A stretch of 64,000 bases of DNA, from NCBI GenBank assembly GCA_963731745.1, contig CAVSWT010000007.1, forward strand, positions 1 to 64,000, read 5' to 3'. This DNA is from CAVSWT01 sp963731745 (lineage in GTDB: Bacteria > Bacteroidota > Ignavibacteria > Ignavibacteriales > Ignavibacteriaceae). The number at the start of each line of letters is the position of its first letter. Positions within the stretch are counted from its first letter, which is position 1. This document shows positions 7,640 through 15,947 of the stretch, one piece after another. A model generated the notes under the pieces. That model worked only from the letters and a program-made list of their open reading frames with translations. It made no database searches and was not told where the DNA came from. The translations under genes and the position numbers were made by a program.

Positions 7640-9525
7640 ATGGAAAAAATTCAAAAACTACTATCTGAAGGTAGATATTTTGATCTAATTCAAGAAGTTG
7701 AAACTGAATTAAAGAAGTCATTCAATATATCGTCAATTGAAGAAAGACAAGTTTTTGATGAATTAAACCAGCTCAAAAACAAAGCGCTTGATTCAATATT
7801 TGAAATGGCAAACAATGATAAAGAATTTAAGGTAGATAATTTAAGGTCATTTACATCAAGTGGGGACAATGAGCAATCCACACACGTTAAAATAAAGCTG
7901 AAAGAAGGTAATAAAAAATTAGATGAAAGTTTTATAAAAGCTTTTGATCAAATCAGTATAATCAACAATAAAGATACGAACAATTTTCAATCATTCATTT
8001 ACTTAATAAATTCAACAACCATTCCTAATATTTTGAAAGATGAGGGAATCAATGTTAACATGTTTAAGAATTTCCCACCGGGAAATTTTTTCCAAGGTAT
8101 AAAGGATAACGATACACCAATATATATTATCTTTGATAATTCCGAAGGTAATGAAAATAAGATAGATAAATTGTTGGTTGCATTGAGAAAGGTAATAATA
8201 ACTATTTATGAACAAGAAAGTAAAAACAATTTATTTAAAATTATTCTCACTGATTCAAATAATACTGAACAATTAAAAATCTATTTTTATTTAATTGTCT
8301 TCCAGCTAATATATTGGATTTCAATATATAATACTTCAGAACTAAAACCTTTATTTTCATTTTTATTTGATACCATTCAAGAACAAAATTTATTCGAAAA
8401 GACAGTTATCAGATTAAATCAACCAGAAGAAAAAATTTTAAGTCCATCAAAAACCCTCGATGAGCAGTTAGAATCATTAAGTAAGAAAGTATTAACAAAC
8501 GACAATAATTATAAGCAACAATTACGTTCCGTTCTTTCAGTAATAAATGAAGACGATATTCCTATTTTACTTTTAGGTGAAACCGGTGTTGGAAAATCAT
8601 GGTTGGCTAATATAATTCATAATGAAAGCGATCGACATAATAAAAATTATGAAGAACAAAATTGTGGTAATTTGTCCGGTGATAAACTGGATCAAAAATT
8701 ATTCGGCTGGAAAAAAGGAGCTTTCACTGGAGCAATAAAAGATTATGACGGGAAAATAAAACGAGCTGAAGGAGGTACTTTATTTCTTGATGAGATTGAC
8801 AGAACAACTAAGGAAACGCGTGATGGATTAATTACTTTTATAGGTACAAAGAAATTTGAAGTTTTAGGTGAAGGCAAATCAACTCAAGCTAATGTAAGGC
8901 TTATTTTTGGTTCAAATAAGGATTTAAAAAAACTATTTAAAAGGGGGAATTTGAAGACGATCTTTATTATAGAATCACGGGAAGAATAATAAAGATTCCG
9001 GCACTGCGTGAAAGATCAGAAGACATAAAAATAATGATTGACTCTTTTCTGTCGGAATTGAATCGAAAGAGAGATCGATATATCACTATTGATGAGGTCG
9101 CTGTAGAATACTTGCAATCTCTAAACTGGCCGGGGAATATTAGACAGCTAAATCAGTATTTGAAAATTTTATATTTTAATTGTCTGTCGGAAAATCAAAC
9201 TAGAATTAATGTTGAGCAAATTAAAAAGGAACCAATTGAGAACACGCCGATATATCATGAAGAAGATTTTGAAAGATTAAATGAATTACTACTATTATTT
9301 TTAAATAACTGGTCGCCGGATAAAGACGGAAAATTTCTTGATAATTTTGTTGAACCAATAATCGCGAAATTATACTTAGATGACTTCAATATGCATTGGA
9401 ACAAAACTCAAAAAAATGAATCTGCATCGGTTATTGTGGGCATGGACGGAACACAGTTCAGTAAATCAAAACTTAACAAAGCTTATAATAAATATGGAGA
9501 GATCAAAAAGAAATTTAACCTCTGA
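7640..9525 (+). pseudogene. Sigma-54 activator-type AAA+ protein, interrupted by one frameshift near 8948
   Basis: The first 449 codons contain an unrecognised N-terminal region of about 280 residues, then an NtrC-type AAA+ core. Walker A is GETGVGKS (313-320), the sigma-54-contact loop is GAFTGA (360-365), and Walker B is LFLDEID. The frame then fails inside a run of five G. One extra base there would restore RGEFEDDLYYRITGRIIKIP and LRERSEDIKI, leading into the frame at 9034-9525 with NWPGNIRQLNQYL. The restored length would be 628 residues. The C-terminal part lacks an obvious Fis-type helix-turn-helix. It may be a true mutation or a homopolymer sequencing error. The N-terminus probably senses a signal. 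Confidence 0.8.
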
Positions 9526-9548
9526 TAATTTGCGCCAACTCTAACATC

Positions 9549-9575
9549 TTCAAGTTTACTTGAAATACTTCAAGT
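9549..9575. promoter_or_regulatory. Candidate upstream activator site (palindrome plus extra half-site)
   Basis: TTCAAGTTTACTTGAA at 9549-9564 is a perfect palindrome (7-bp arms, TT centre), and a third half-site ACTTCAAGT follows at 9567-9575. It lies 50-90 bases upstream of a sigma-54-like promoter, the distance typical of enhancer sites bound by NtrC-type activators. The activator-type gene ends just upstream at 9525. The link is inferred from position only. Confidence 0.35.
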
Positions 9576-9625
9576 ACAATTCCAAAAATAAGTTACAAAA
9601 CTAAAAATTTTTAAATCATTTCTGC

Positions 9626-9639
9626 GGTATATCTATTGC
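9626..9639 (+). promoter_or_regulatory. Possible sigma-54 promoter
   Basis: GG at 9626-9627 and GC at 9638-9639 are separated by exactly ten bases, and the -12 part reads TTGC as in the consensus. The -24 side is weak (CGGTAT instead of TGGCAC). It lies about 70 bases upstream of the ATG at 9708 and directly after a gene for a sigma-54 activator-type protein. The context makes it worth noting, but the match is imperfect. Confidence 0.3.
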
Positions 9640-9650
9640 CTCATTGTGTC

Positions 9651-9668
9651 GAAGTTAAAAATAACTTC
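9651..9668. promoter_or_regulatory. Operator-like palindrome upstream of the 217-aa gene
   Basis: GAAGTTAAAAATAACTTC is an 18-bp inverted repeat with perfect 8-bp arms around AA. A third GAAGTTA half-site lies at 9682-9688. It sits between the possible sigma-54 promoter and the start codon at 9708, where a repressor could act. The binding protein is unknown; the small helix-turn-helix protein downstream is one candidate. Confidence 0.35.
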
Positions 9669-9707
9669 AATCTAAATAACAGAAGTTAAATCAATTTGGA
9701 GGCAAAG

Positions 9708-10361
9708 ATGCCAAAAATAAAGTTAGCTGATCCGAAAGGAGATAATAATAATTACAGAACATTATCTCCTAAAAGATTCAATGGAATTGAGAAGAGTTAT
9801 TCATACCATCTCAATCAAAATTATGAACTCTCTGATTCAATAATAGTTTTGGAGAAAATCATTAGCTCTAAACAAATCGAAATTCCTTCCGAAAAGGAAG
9901 GAGAAGATCCTACCATCAAAAATCTTACAAGCCCCGAAGTCAAAGCATTTAAAGCTAAGCTTACTCTAACCAAACTTCAACAAAAGAAAACTAAACTTGC
10001 GTTGAATAGTTGGGGTAAAAAGTATAGCAGCGCATGTACAACTAATTCACGGGCTGCTAAGGGGAGAATGAAAACTATCAATTCTCAAATTGCTTTAAAG
10101 AGAGAAATAAAGAAGAATGCTGAAGGATTCCAAAAAGATATACTAGCTAAGCTGGGAAAGTTGAAAGAGAAAAAAGATCATCGCATTGCAATGTTAAAGG
10201 ACGTCGCAATGATTAATGGGAAAGACTTTAATAGTCAGTTGAATGTGATCCTAAGAAACGAGCTTAAAGATACTTATTCATTATTGAATAAATATCCGCA
10301 AGTGAAAACTCAGATCTACAGATCAATCAGAGAAACTTTTGGCTGGGAGAAAAATAAATAA
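9708..10361 (+). CDS. Unrecognised lysine-rich island protein (217 aa)
   Basis: I do not recognise this protein. It is strongly basic, with many lysines (KLTLTKLQQKKTKLAL, KLGKLKEKKDHR), and is predicted mostly helical, with a coiled-coil-like middle and a C-terminal RSIRETFGWEKNK. It has no signal peptide or membrane segment. ATG 9708 is chosen because GGAGG lies seven bases upstream; an earlier TTG at 9696 overlaps that ribosome binding site. It is preceded by palindromic regulatory-looking DNA and followed 54 bases later by an acidic partner gene. The basic/acidic pairing suggests, but does not show, that the two products interact or that this one binds nucleic acid. Confidence 0.65.
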   Translation: MPKIKLADPKGDNNNYRTLSPKRFNGIEKSYSYHLNQNYELSDSIIVLEKIISSKQIEIPSEKEGEDPTIKNLTSPEVKAFKAKLTLTKLQQKKTKLALNSWGKKYSSACTTNSRAAKGRMKTINSQIALKREIKKNAEGFQKDILAKLGKLKEKKDHRIAMLKDVAMINGKDFNSQLNVILRNELKDTYSLLNKYPQVKTQIYRSIRETFGWEKNK

Positions 10362-10415
10362 CTAAACATTAACCGGGGCTGGATTTATCCAGTCCTAATA
10401 TTTAAAGGAAAAGTT

Positions 10416-11045
10416 ATGGAAAATATATTAAACAAAGAAGTAACAAATAATTCTCAAACAGACGATGGCGACACCACAAATCCTGAAGTCAGTACATTCA
10501 AAAAGGATGAAATCGCAGAAGCAACCTTAAAAGTAGTTGCCTATAAAATGAATGTTAATGAGACAATTGAATTTGAATTGCCAATTGGACCACAAGAAGT
10601 TCCAAAAAGATTTAATGTGAAGGTAAAATTTAAAGGTAATAAAAAGTATGAAGTAGAATTTTTGTATACTATTTATGATCATAATGATAACTACGGTATA
10701 ATCAACAGTTTATATAAAAGCAGAAACTTTGTCTATAAACAAAGTAAAGGAATGGCGGATTTACTCAATTTATCTTTTATAAAGAATGGTGAATACAAAT
10801 TTTATTTTGATACTAATTATTATTACAAATTTGAAGTTGAAGAATTTACATTTGTACAAGTGGTTCTTAGAATTTATGAAATGTTAACTCCTTTAGCAGT
10901 TAAAATTTTACATCTAATTGAGTACGAAGATGACAAATATTTTAATGATTCTAATACTAGAAATGCCGATCCTGAAGTTGATGAAAACTTGGAGGATAGC
11001 ATTGAGGATGAAAATACCATTCAAGATAGTAATGACGAAGATTAA
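10416..11045 (+). CDS. Unrecognised acidic island protein (209 aa)
   Basis: I do not recognise this protein. Residues 30-165 look beta-rich (FELPIGPQEVPKRFNVKVKF, KKYEVEFLYTIYDHND), and the last 40 residues are very acidic (DPEVDENLEDSIEDENTIQD). The N-terminus is also polar and acidic. It has no signal peptide or membrane segment. It starts at ATG 10416 with AAAGGA upstream. A GC-rich hairpin (about 10375-10396) lies in the short gap after the preceding gene, and a clear terminator follows the stop. This suggests that the transcript containing the 217-aa and 209-aa genes ends here. Confidence 0.65.
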   Translation: MENILNKEVTNNSQTDDGDTTNPEVSTFKKDEIAEATLKVVAYKMNVNETIEFELPIGPQEVPKRFNVKVKFKGNKKYEVEFLYTIYDHNDNYGIINSLYKSRNFVYKQSKGMADLLNLSFIKNGEYKFYFDTNYYYKFEVEEFTFVQVVLRIYEMLTPLAVKILHLIEYEDDKYFNDSNTRNADPEVDENLEDSIEDENTIQDSNDED

Positions 11046-11074
11046 ATGAATAGACTTAAATAATTTCATAAAAT

Positions 11075-11099
11075 GCCGCTGAAAGTTCAGCGGCTTTTA
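11075..11099 (+). terminator. Rho-independent terminator
   Basis: GCCGCTGAA and TTCAGCGGC form a perfect 9-bp stem with a two-base loop core (probably opening to four), followed by TTTTATTTT. It ends the unit containing the 217-aa and 209-aa genes and separates it from the helix-turn-helix/integrase pair. Confidence 0.8.
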
Positions 11100-11133
11100 T
11101 TTTGAAAAAGGTATAAGATAATTATAATAAGCT

Positions 11134-11460
11134 ATGGCATCGTTAATAGAAATATCGCATTTAAGTTCTACAAAAACTTTACTTGCAAAGGACGGGACTC
11201 AAATTATTTGTCCGGCAAATGAAAATTTGTCTAATGTTAACGATGCTGAGAATTTAAAGACTACCATTCAAATACTGGTTCATAACCACCCTGATAAAAT
11301 ATTATTTACGGCAAATGAAACAGCAAAAATACTTGGAGTAGGGGAGGAGTTCATTCGTCGCCGAATAAAATCCGGATCAATTAGAACAATCAATTTGGGA
11401 GACAAACCAAAAATTCATTTAACAGAAATTGCAAGATTAACAATAGAAGGAGTAACCTAA
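11134..11460 (+). CDS. Helix-turn-helix protein, excisionase/MerR-like
   Basis: This 108-residue protein has an unassigned N-terminal half and a C-terminal winged helix-turn-helix of the excisionase-like (HTH_17) type. It reads ILFTANETAKILGVGEEFIR, then RRIKSGSIRTINLGDKPKI. That domain commonly reads xxLTxxEAAxxLGVSxxTVxRxIxxGxLxAxxxG. The integrase start codon follows the stop with no gap, so the two are co-transcribed. This is the standard position for an excisionase or a regulator that sets integrase direction. Its DNA site is unknown, and it may also act on the palindromes upstream in the island. Confidence 0.7.
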   Translation: MASLIEISHLSSTKTLLAKDGTQIICPANENLSNVNDAENLKTTIQILVHNHPDKILFTANETAKILGVGEEFIRRRIKSGSIRTINLGDKPKIHLTEIARLTIEGVT

Positions 11461-12543
11461 ATGGCAATTAAAACTAAACCCAACGGAAAATTCCAAGTAG
11501 ACACCCGAGATAAATATGGGAACAGGATTCAAAAAACATTTCGAACTAAAGCTGAAGCAAAGGCATTCGATGGTGCTAATGAAAAATCCAAATATGATGA
11601 GAAACTAATTTCAGCAAAACTGTTAACCGCAAGATATCCAATGAATCAAGCGCTTGATGATTTTCTCGCGAGTAAAATACATTTGCGTCCTGCCTCAATT
11701 AAAAAAAATAAATATGTTATAAGTCAAATGAAATTAGTTGCAAAAGTATTTAATGTAACTTATGTTGATGAGTTCACCCCAGATCATGCTACAAAGCTTT
11801 ATAATGAACTTGTTCGTGAAAAACCAGAACGAGGTAAAAACAATTCAAAAATGGCAATGCCTAAACCAAAAACCATCAATTTCTTTATTCAAACTGTTAA
11901 GGCAGTATTTAATCAGGAAGTTATTAAAGGACATATCAAACAAAGTCCAATGATGCATATCAAAAACTTAAAGGTGGATAAGAAAAAACCCGATTATTAT
12001 TCTCCAGAAGAGATTAAATTATTTTTTCAGCAGCAGATGAACCCGGCTTATAGAAAAGCGTTTCTAGGATTATTGTTTACCGGCGCAAGGTTTGGGGAAT
12101 TGGCTAATTTAAGCTGGGATGATATTGATTTCAAAAATCGATTGATCCATATACGATCAACTGAAAATTTTAAGACCAAATCATTTAATTCTGAAAGAAA
12201 TATACCAATGCATAATCTGCTTTATGAATTATTGCTTGAAGAACATAAAAAACCGAATGCATTTGAATTCCCATTTTGTTCACCATCTGGGAAAAAATTG
12301 CGAGAAAGAAATCTGCTTACAGTTTGTAAAAAAGTTGCAAAAGCAGCAGGTATAAATACTAACGCCTACCTGCATAAGTTCAGACATACTTTTGCATCAA
12401 TGCTCGTGCAGAATGGAGTTCCTATTCATTCTGTTAAAGAATTATTAGGACATTGGTCTGTTGTTCAAACTGAAATATATGCTCACCACAAGGCTGAACT
12501 GCTTCATCAAGAGGTAAGTAGCTTAAAGAATTTACTTTTATGA
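11461..12543 (+). CDS. Tyrosine recombinase (phage-type integrase)
   Basis: The 360-residue protein has an N-terminal arm-binding part, a core-binding SAM-like domain at about 60-165 and a catalytic domain from about 170. All catalytic residues are visible: Arg210 in TGARFGEL, His305 and Arg308 in HKFRHTFAS, His in LLGHWS, and nucleophile Tyr340 in EIYAHH. It catalyses site-specific integration and excision. The preceding small helix-turn-helix gene abuts it. The gene reads toward tRNA-Ser(GCU), whose 3' end is about 200 bp away, and this supports that tRNA gene as the attachment site. The reading frame is intact, so the enzyme could be active. Confidence 0.93.
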   Translation: MAIKTKPNGKFQVDTRDKYGNRIQKTFRTKAEAKAFDGANEKSKYDEKLISAKLLTARYPMNQALDDFLASKIHLRPASIKKNKYVISQMKLVAKVFNVTYVDEFTPDHATKLYNELVREKPERGKNNSKMAMPKPKTINFFIQTVKAVFNQEVIKGHIKQSPMMHIKNLKVDKKKPDYYSPEEIKLFFQQQMNPAYRKAFLGLLFTGARFGELANLSWDDIDFKNRLIHIRSTENFKTKSFNSERNIPMHNLLYELLLEEHKKPNAFEFPFCSPSGKKLRERNLLTVCKKVAKAAGINTNAYLHKFRHTFASMLVQNGVPIHSVKELLGHWSVVQTEIYAHHKAELLHQEVSSLKNLLL

Positions 12544-12697
12544 AAACATGTATTTGCGAAGTTTATATACTATTGTCATTTTGTCGCACACATAAAAAAT
12601 AATTATCAAAAATCCTAAAAGGTCTCCAAAAAGTCTCCAAACCTAGTTTTAGAAGGGGGTATTTGAGTGTATCTGAGAGACGGGACAATACGAAAAA

Positions 12698-12741
12698 GGC
12701 TCAAAAACACAATTTGCATGTTGTATTTTGAGCCATTTTTT
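12698..12741. terminator. Strong hairpin terminator between integrase and tRNA-Ser
   Basis: GGCTCAAAAACACAA (12698-12712) pairs with TTGTATTTTGAGCC (12721-12734) with one bulge, followed by a T run on the plus strand and preceded by an A run that serves the minus strand. It can end transcripts from both the integrase and the converging tRNA gene. Confidence 0.7.
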
Positions 12742-12746
12742 CGTCG

Positions 12747-12836
12747 CGGAGAGGGAGGGATTCGAACCCTCGATACCCCTTTACAGAGTATGACGGTTTA
12801 GCAAACCGTTGGTTTCAGCCACTCACCCACCTCTCC
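12747..12836 (-). tRNA. tRNA-Ser (anticodon GCU)
   Basis: Read on the minus strand, a 90-nt class II tRNA begins GGAGAGG and ends CCTCTCC plus discriminator G; CCA is not encoded. The anticodon arm is CGGTTTGCTAAACCG with loop TTGCTAA, giving GCU, which reads AGC/AGU serine codons. A long variable arm and the GGTTCGAATCC T-arm are visible. Its 3' end faces the integrase gene, making it the probable attachment site. Confidence 0.95.
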
Positions 12837-13190
12837 GTTAGCTGAATTAATTTATTTTTATGTTTTGCTAAAATAATACTTTAAAGAGAATATTAAAACG
12901 TAATTCCTAAATTTCTTTTACTTTTTTAATTTTTAAATCCTTAAATCCTCTGAATATCACAAAAATTATAAAAGCGCATACAGCTTCACCAAGTTTACTA
13001 GATGCAGAAAAGAAATTTTAAAATGTACATCTCTAATTAACATCAATCAATGCAAAATTAGCATCAAGCAAATTAATGGTGTATAAGAAATAAATTGATT
13101 CTCTGACTTATCCCAGACTTCAGAAATTATTGATTGTAAACTAGTAATGATTTAACTTTGATAATCAAATTTTTCAAATCAAAGGTAGCT
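12837..13190. other. AT-rich intergenic stretch
   Basis: No gene or RNA is recognisable. It must contain the promoters of the divergent tRNA-Ser and acyl-CoA dehydrogenase genes, but I cannot assign boxes with confidence. The only clear element is AAAGG six bases before the ATG at 13191. Confidence 0.4.
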
Positions 13191-14360
13191 ATGCAAAAGT
13201 TCGAGGGTGTGGATTATTTTAATATTGAGTCGCTATTATCCGAAGAAGAAATAATGATAAGAGATTCGGTAAGAGAATTCGTTTCTGCTGAAATAATTCC
13301 AATAATAGAAAAATATAACAGAGAAGGTAAATTCCCTACTGATCTGATTCCTAAAATGTCAGAGTTAAGTTTGTTCGGAACAACACTTCCTCAAAAATAC
13401 GGTTGTGCAGAATTAAATAATGTCGCTTATGGTTTAGTAATGCAGGAATTGGAAAGAGGGGATAGTGGAATTCGGAGTTTTGTTTCTGTTCAAAGTGCGT
13501 TAGTTATGTACCCAATTTTTACTTTTGGAAGTGAAGAACAAAAAGACAAATGGCTGCCGCTATTGGCAACGGGTGAAAAAATCGGGTGCTTTGGATTGAC
13601 CGAACCAGATTTCGGTTCAAACCCGGGTGGGATGATTACGAAAGCTGAAAAAGTTGATGGCGGATATCATCTAAATGGTGCCAAAATGTGGATAACAAAT
13701 GGTACTATTGCCGATATAGCTGTTGTATGGGCAAAATTGGATGGAGTTGTAAAAGGATTTTTAGTTGAAAAAGGTTTTAAAGGATTCACTGCTCCCGAGA
13801 TGAAAGGCAAACATTCGCTTCGTGCCTCCGTTACATCAGAATTAATTTTTGATAACGTATTTATTCCCGATGAAAATTTACTGCCTAAAACGGGCGGGTT
13901 AAAAAATGCTCTAATGTGTTTGAATCAAGCACGATATGGGATTGCATGGGGCGTTGTCGGAGCAATGATGGCTTGTTATGATTCTGCCCTAAATTATGCT
14001 AAATCCAGAATCCAGTTTAGTAAGCCTATCGCAGCTTATCAAATGACTCAGGAAAAACTTGTATATATTTTATCTGAAATAACTAAAGCTCAATTACTAA
14101 ATATTCAGCTTGGGCGAATGAAAGATAACGGAACTTTAAAACATACACATGTTTCCTTAGCAAAAAGAAATAATTGCGAGAAAGCATTGGAGACAGCTAG
14201 AATCTCCAGAGAAATTTTAGGTGCTAATGGTATCTTGGATGAATATCCAGTTATGCGTCATGCTGCAAATTTAGAATCTGTGAAAACCTACGAAGGTACG
14301 CATGAGATGCACACATTAATTGTGGGTGAGGATATAACAGGCTTTCCCGCCTATGAATAA
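13191..14360 (+). CDS. Acyl-CoA dehydrogenase, glutaryl-CoA dehydrogenase-like
   Basis: This 389-residue flavoenzyme would oxidise an acyl-CoA at the alpha-beta bond and pass electrons to electron-transfer flavoprotein; etfBA lies at 45.5-47.3 kb. The FAD/substrate motifs CFGLTEPDFGSNPGGM and KMWITNG are visible, and the catalytic base is Glu368 in YEGTHEMHTLIVGEDITG. The ARYGIAWGVVGAM stretch and the YEGTHEM context are typical of the glutaryl-CoA branch. That branch can also decarboxylate, but the substrate is not certain. I chose ATG 13191 because AAAGG precedes it; a TTG 33 bases upstream is less likely. A weak terminator follows. Confidence 0.88.
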   Translation: MQKFEGVDYFNIESLLSEEEIMIRDSVREFVSAEIIPIIEKYNREGKFPTDLIPKMSELSLFGTTLPQKYGCAELNNVAYGLVMQELERGDSGIRSFVSVQSALVMYPIFTFGSEEQKDKWLPLLATGEKIGCFGLTEPDFGSNPGGMITKAEKVDGGYHLNGAKMWITNGTIADIAVVWAKLDGVVKGFLVEKGFKGFTAPEMKGKHSLRASVTSELIFDNVFIPDENLLPKTGGLKNALMCLNQARYGIAWGVVGAMMACYDSALNYAKSRIQFSKPIAAYQMTQEKLVYILSEITKAQLLNIQLGRMKDNGTLKHTHVSLAKRNNCEKALETARISREILGANGILDEYPVMRHAANLESVKTYEGTHEMHTLIVGEDITGFPAYE

Positions 14361-14368
14361 ATAATTAA

Positions 14369-14389
14369 GGACCTTTTATGGTCTTTTTT
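14369..14389 (+). terminator. Weak rho-independent terminator
   Basis: GGACC and GGTCT form a short stem (one G-U pair) with a six-base loop, followed by TTTTTT, right after the acyl-CoA dehydrogenase stop. The stem is short, so read-through into guaB is possible. Confidence 0.45.
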
Positions 14390-14416
14390 CATATTTTATA
14401 AAAACACTAATTTTTT

Positions 14417-15883
14417 ATGAATGATAAATTTAAAATACGCGAAGGACTAACTTTTGACGATGTTTTACTAGAGCCTGGCAAATCTAATGTATTGCCAAGA
14501 GAAGTAGATGTCTCAACAATTTTAACTCCGGATATTAAATTAAACATTCCAATAATTTCTGCTGCTATGGACACAGTTACGGAATCGGCAATGGCAATAG
14601 CTATAGCAAGAGAGGGCGGAATAGGTATTCTTCATAAAAATATGAGCATAGAAAAACAGTGTGAAGAAGTAGATAAAGTGAAGAGATCTGAAAGCGGTAT
14701 GATCCGTAATCCCGTTACTCTCACCGTAGAAAAAACCATTGGCGACGCTCTTGAATTGATGAAAAAATATAGTGTGTCAGGAATTCCAATTGTTGATTCA
14801 AAAGAAAAACTTGTAGGGATACTTACAAACCGTGATTTAAGATTTGAGCCGAATATAAAATTAAAGGTTCAAGACTTAATGACAAGTGAAAATCTAATTA
14901 CTGCTCCACTTGGAACTGATTTTGAAAAAGCTGAGAAGATTCTTCAAAAATACAAAATTGAAAAATTACCTGTAGTTGACAAAAACGGAATCTTAAAGGG
15001 ACTGATAACTTTTAAAGATATTCAAAAGAAAAAGAAGCATCCAAACGCATGCAAAGATGAACACGGAAGCTTACGTGTGGGAGCAGCAGTCGGGATCACG
15101 AATGATACTATGGAAAGAGTGACGGCACTTTCTCATGCTGGTGTAGATGTTATTGTTATTGATACTGCACACGGACATTCTGCAGGTGTTATAAAAATGA
15201 TTAAAGAAGTAAGAAAAAAATTTAAGTATGAGCAACTAATTGCCGGTAATATTGGAACTTATGAAGCTGCACTTGATCTGATAGATTGTAAGATTGACGC
15301 CGTTAAAGTTGGGATTGGCCCGGGTTCAATTTGTACTACTAGAATAGTTGCAGGGGTTGGAATTCCACAAATAACCGCTGTTTCAGAAGTTTACCGTGCT
15401 ATTAAATCTAAAGGTGTTCCAATTATTGCTGATGGTGGCATCAAGCAGACTGGCGATGTTCCAAAAGCTATTTCAGCGGGAGCAGACTCTATAATGATAG
15501 GGGGATTATTTGCCGGCGTAGATGAAAGCCCTGGAGAAAAAGTCTTATATGAAGGCAGAAGCTTTAAAATGTATCGTGGAATGGGTTCCCTTGAAGCTAT
15601 GAAAGAGGGCAGTAAAGACAGATATTTCCAGGATGCAGAAGACGATATTGCTAAACTGGTTCCTGAAGGTGTTGAAGGAAGAGTGCCTTTTAAAGGCCCT
15701 TTGTCAGATACAGTCTATCAGCTGATTGGCGGACTTAGAGCAGCAATGGGTTATTGTGGAGTTAAAAATATTTCTGAACTTAAATCCAAATCTAAATTTA
15801 TAAAGATTACATTGTCAGGTTTAAGGGAGAGTCATCCTCATGATGTTATAATCACAAAAGAAGCTCCAAATTATCACTCCTAA
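14417..15883 (+). CDS. guaB: Inosine-5'-monophosphate dehydrogenase
   Basis: The 488-residue enzyme oxidises IMP to XMP with NAD+, the committed step of GMP synthesis. The N-terminus LTFDDVLLEPGKSNVLP is diagnostic. Two CBS domains occupy about residues 95-205 (MKKYSVSGIPIVD, ILQKYKIEKLPVVD). The catalytic loop GPGSICTTRIVAGVG has the active-site Cys306, and MYRGMGSLEAM marks the flap and phosphate site. Length is normal for the bacterial enzyme. It starts at ATG 14417 and stands alone between a terminator and a glycosyltransferase gene. It fits with the other purine genes here (purD, purN, purH). Confidence 0.97.
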   Translation: MNDKFKIREGLTFDDVLLEPGKSNVLPREVDVSTILTPDIKLNIPIISAAMDTVTESAMAIAIAREGGIGILHKNMSIEKQCEEVDKVKRSESGMIRNPVTLTVEKTIGDALELMKKYSVSGIPIVDSKEKLVGILTNRDLRFEPNIKLKVQDLMTSENLITAPLGTDFEKAEKILQKYKIEKLPVVDKNGILKGLITFKDIQKKKKHPNACKDEHGSLRVGAAVGITNDTMERVTALSHAGVDVIVIDTAHGHSAGVIKMIKEVRKKFKYEQLIAGNIGTYEAALDLIDCKIDAVKVGIGPGSICTTRIVAGVGIPQITAVSEVYRAIKSKGVPIIADGGIKQTGDVPKAISAGADSIMIGGLFAGVDESPGEKVLYEGRSFKMYRGMGSLEAMKEGSKDRYFQDAEDDIAKLVPEGVEGRVPFKGPLSDTVYQLIGGLRAAMGYCGVKNISELKSKSKFIKITLSGLRESHPHDVIITKEAPNYHS

Positions 15884-15947
15884 ATTTATTAAGTTAGGAA
15901 TTGAATATTGTATAATCAAATTTCATTAAATCTACGTTAATCAAGCT

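Larger units (their letters stand above)
4813..12746. mobile_element. Putative integrative element next to tRNA-Ser
   Basis: A tyrosine recombinase gene ends about 200 bp from the 3' end of tRNA-Ser(GCU), the usual geometry of an integrative element using a tRNA gene. Inward from it come a small helix-turn-helix protein, two unrecognised proteins, a sigma-54-activator-type AAA+ gene and a TPR-CHAT gene, all on the plus strand. This contrasts with minus-strand accessory genes to the left and core genes to the right. The left end is a guess: it is placed where the truncated hydrolase stops. I found no convincing copy of the tRNA 3' end on the left, so the element may be degenerate or extend further. 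Confidence 0.45.

Noticed and set aside
8935..8955. Programmed -1 frameshift in the AAA+ gene
   Set aside because: The A/G run does not form a good slippery heptamer in the zero frame, and no following hairpin is evident. A missing base is simpler.
10375..10396. Hairpin CTGGATTTATCCAG between the two unknown island genes as a terminator
   Set aside because: No T run follows. It may be a processing or attenuation stem, but nothing decides it.
4861..12737. GAGCCATT occurs at 4861 and at 12730 beside the tRNA-Ser gene, possibly as attachment-site repeats
   Set aside because: The match is only eight bases, flanks differ, and the right copy lies in a terminator stem rather than the tRNA end. Chance is likely.
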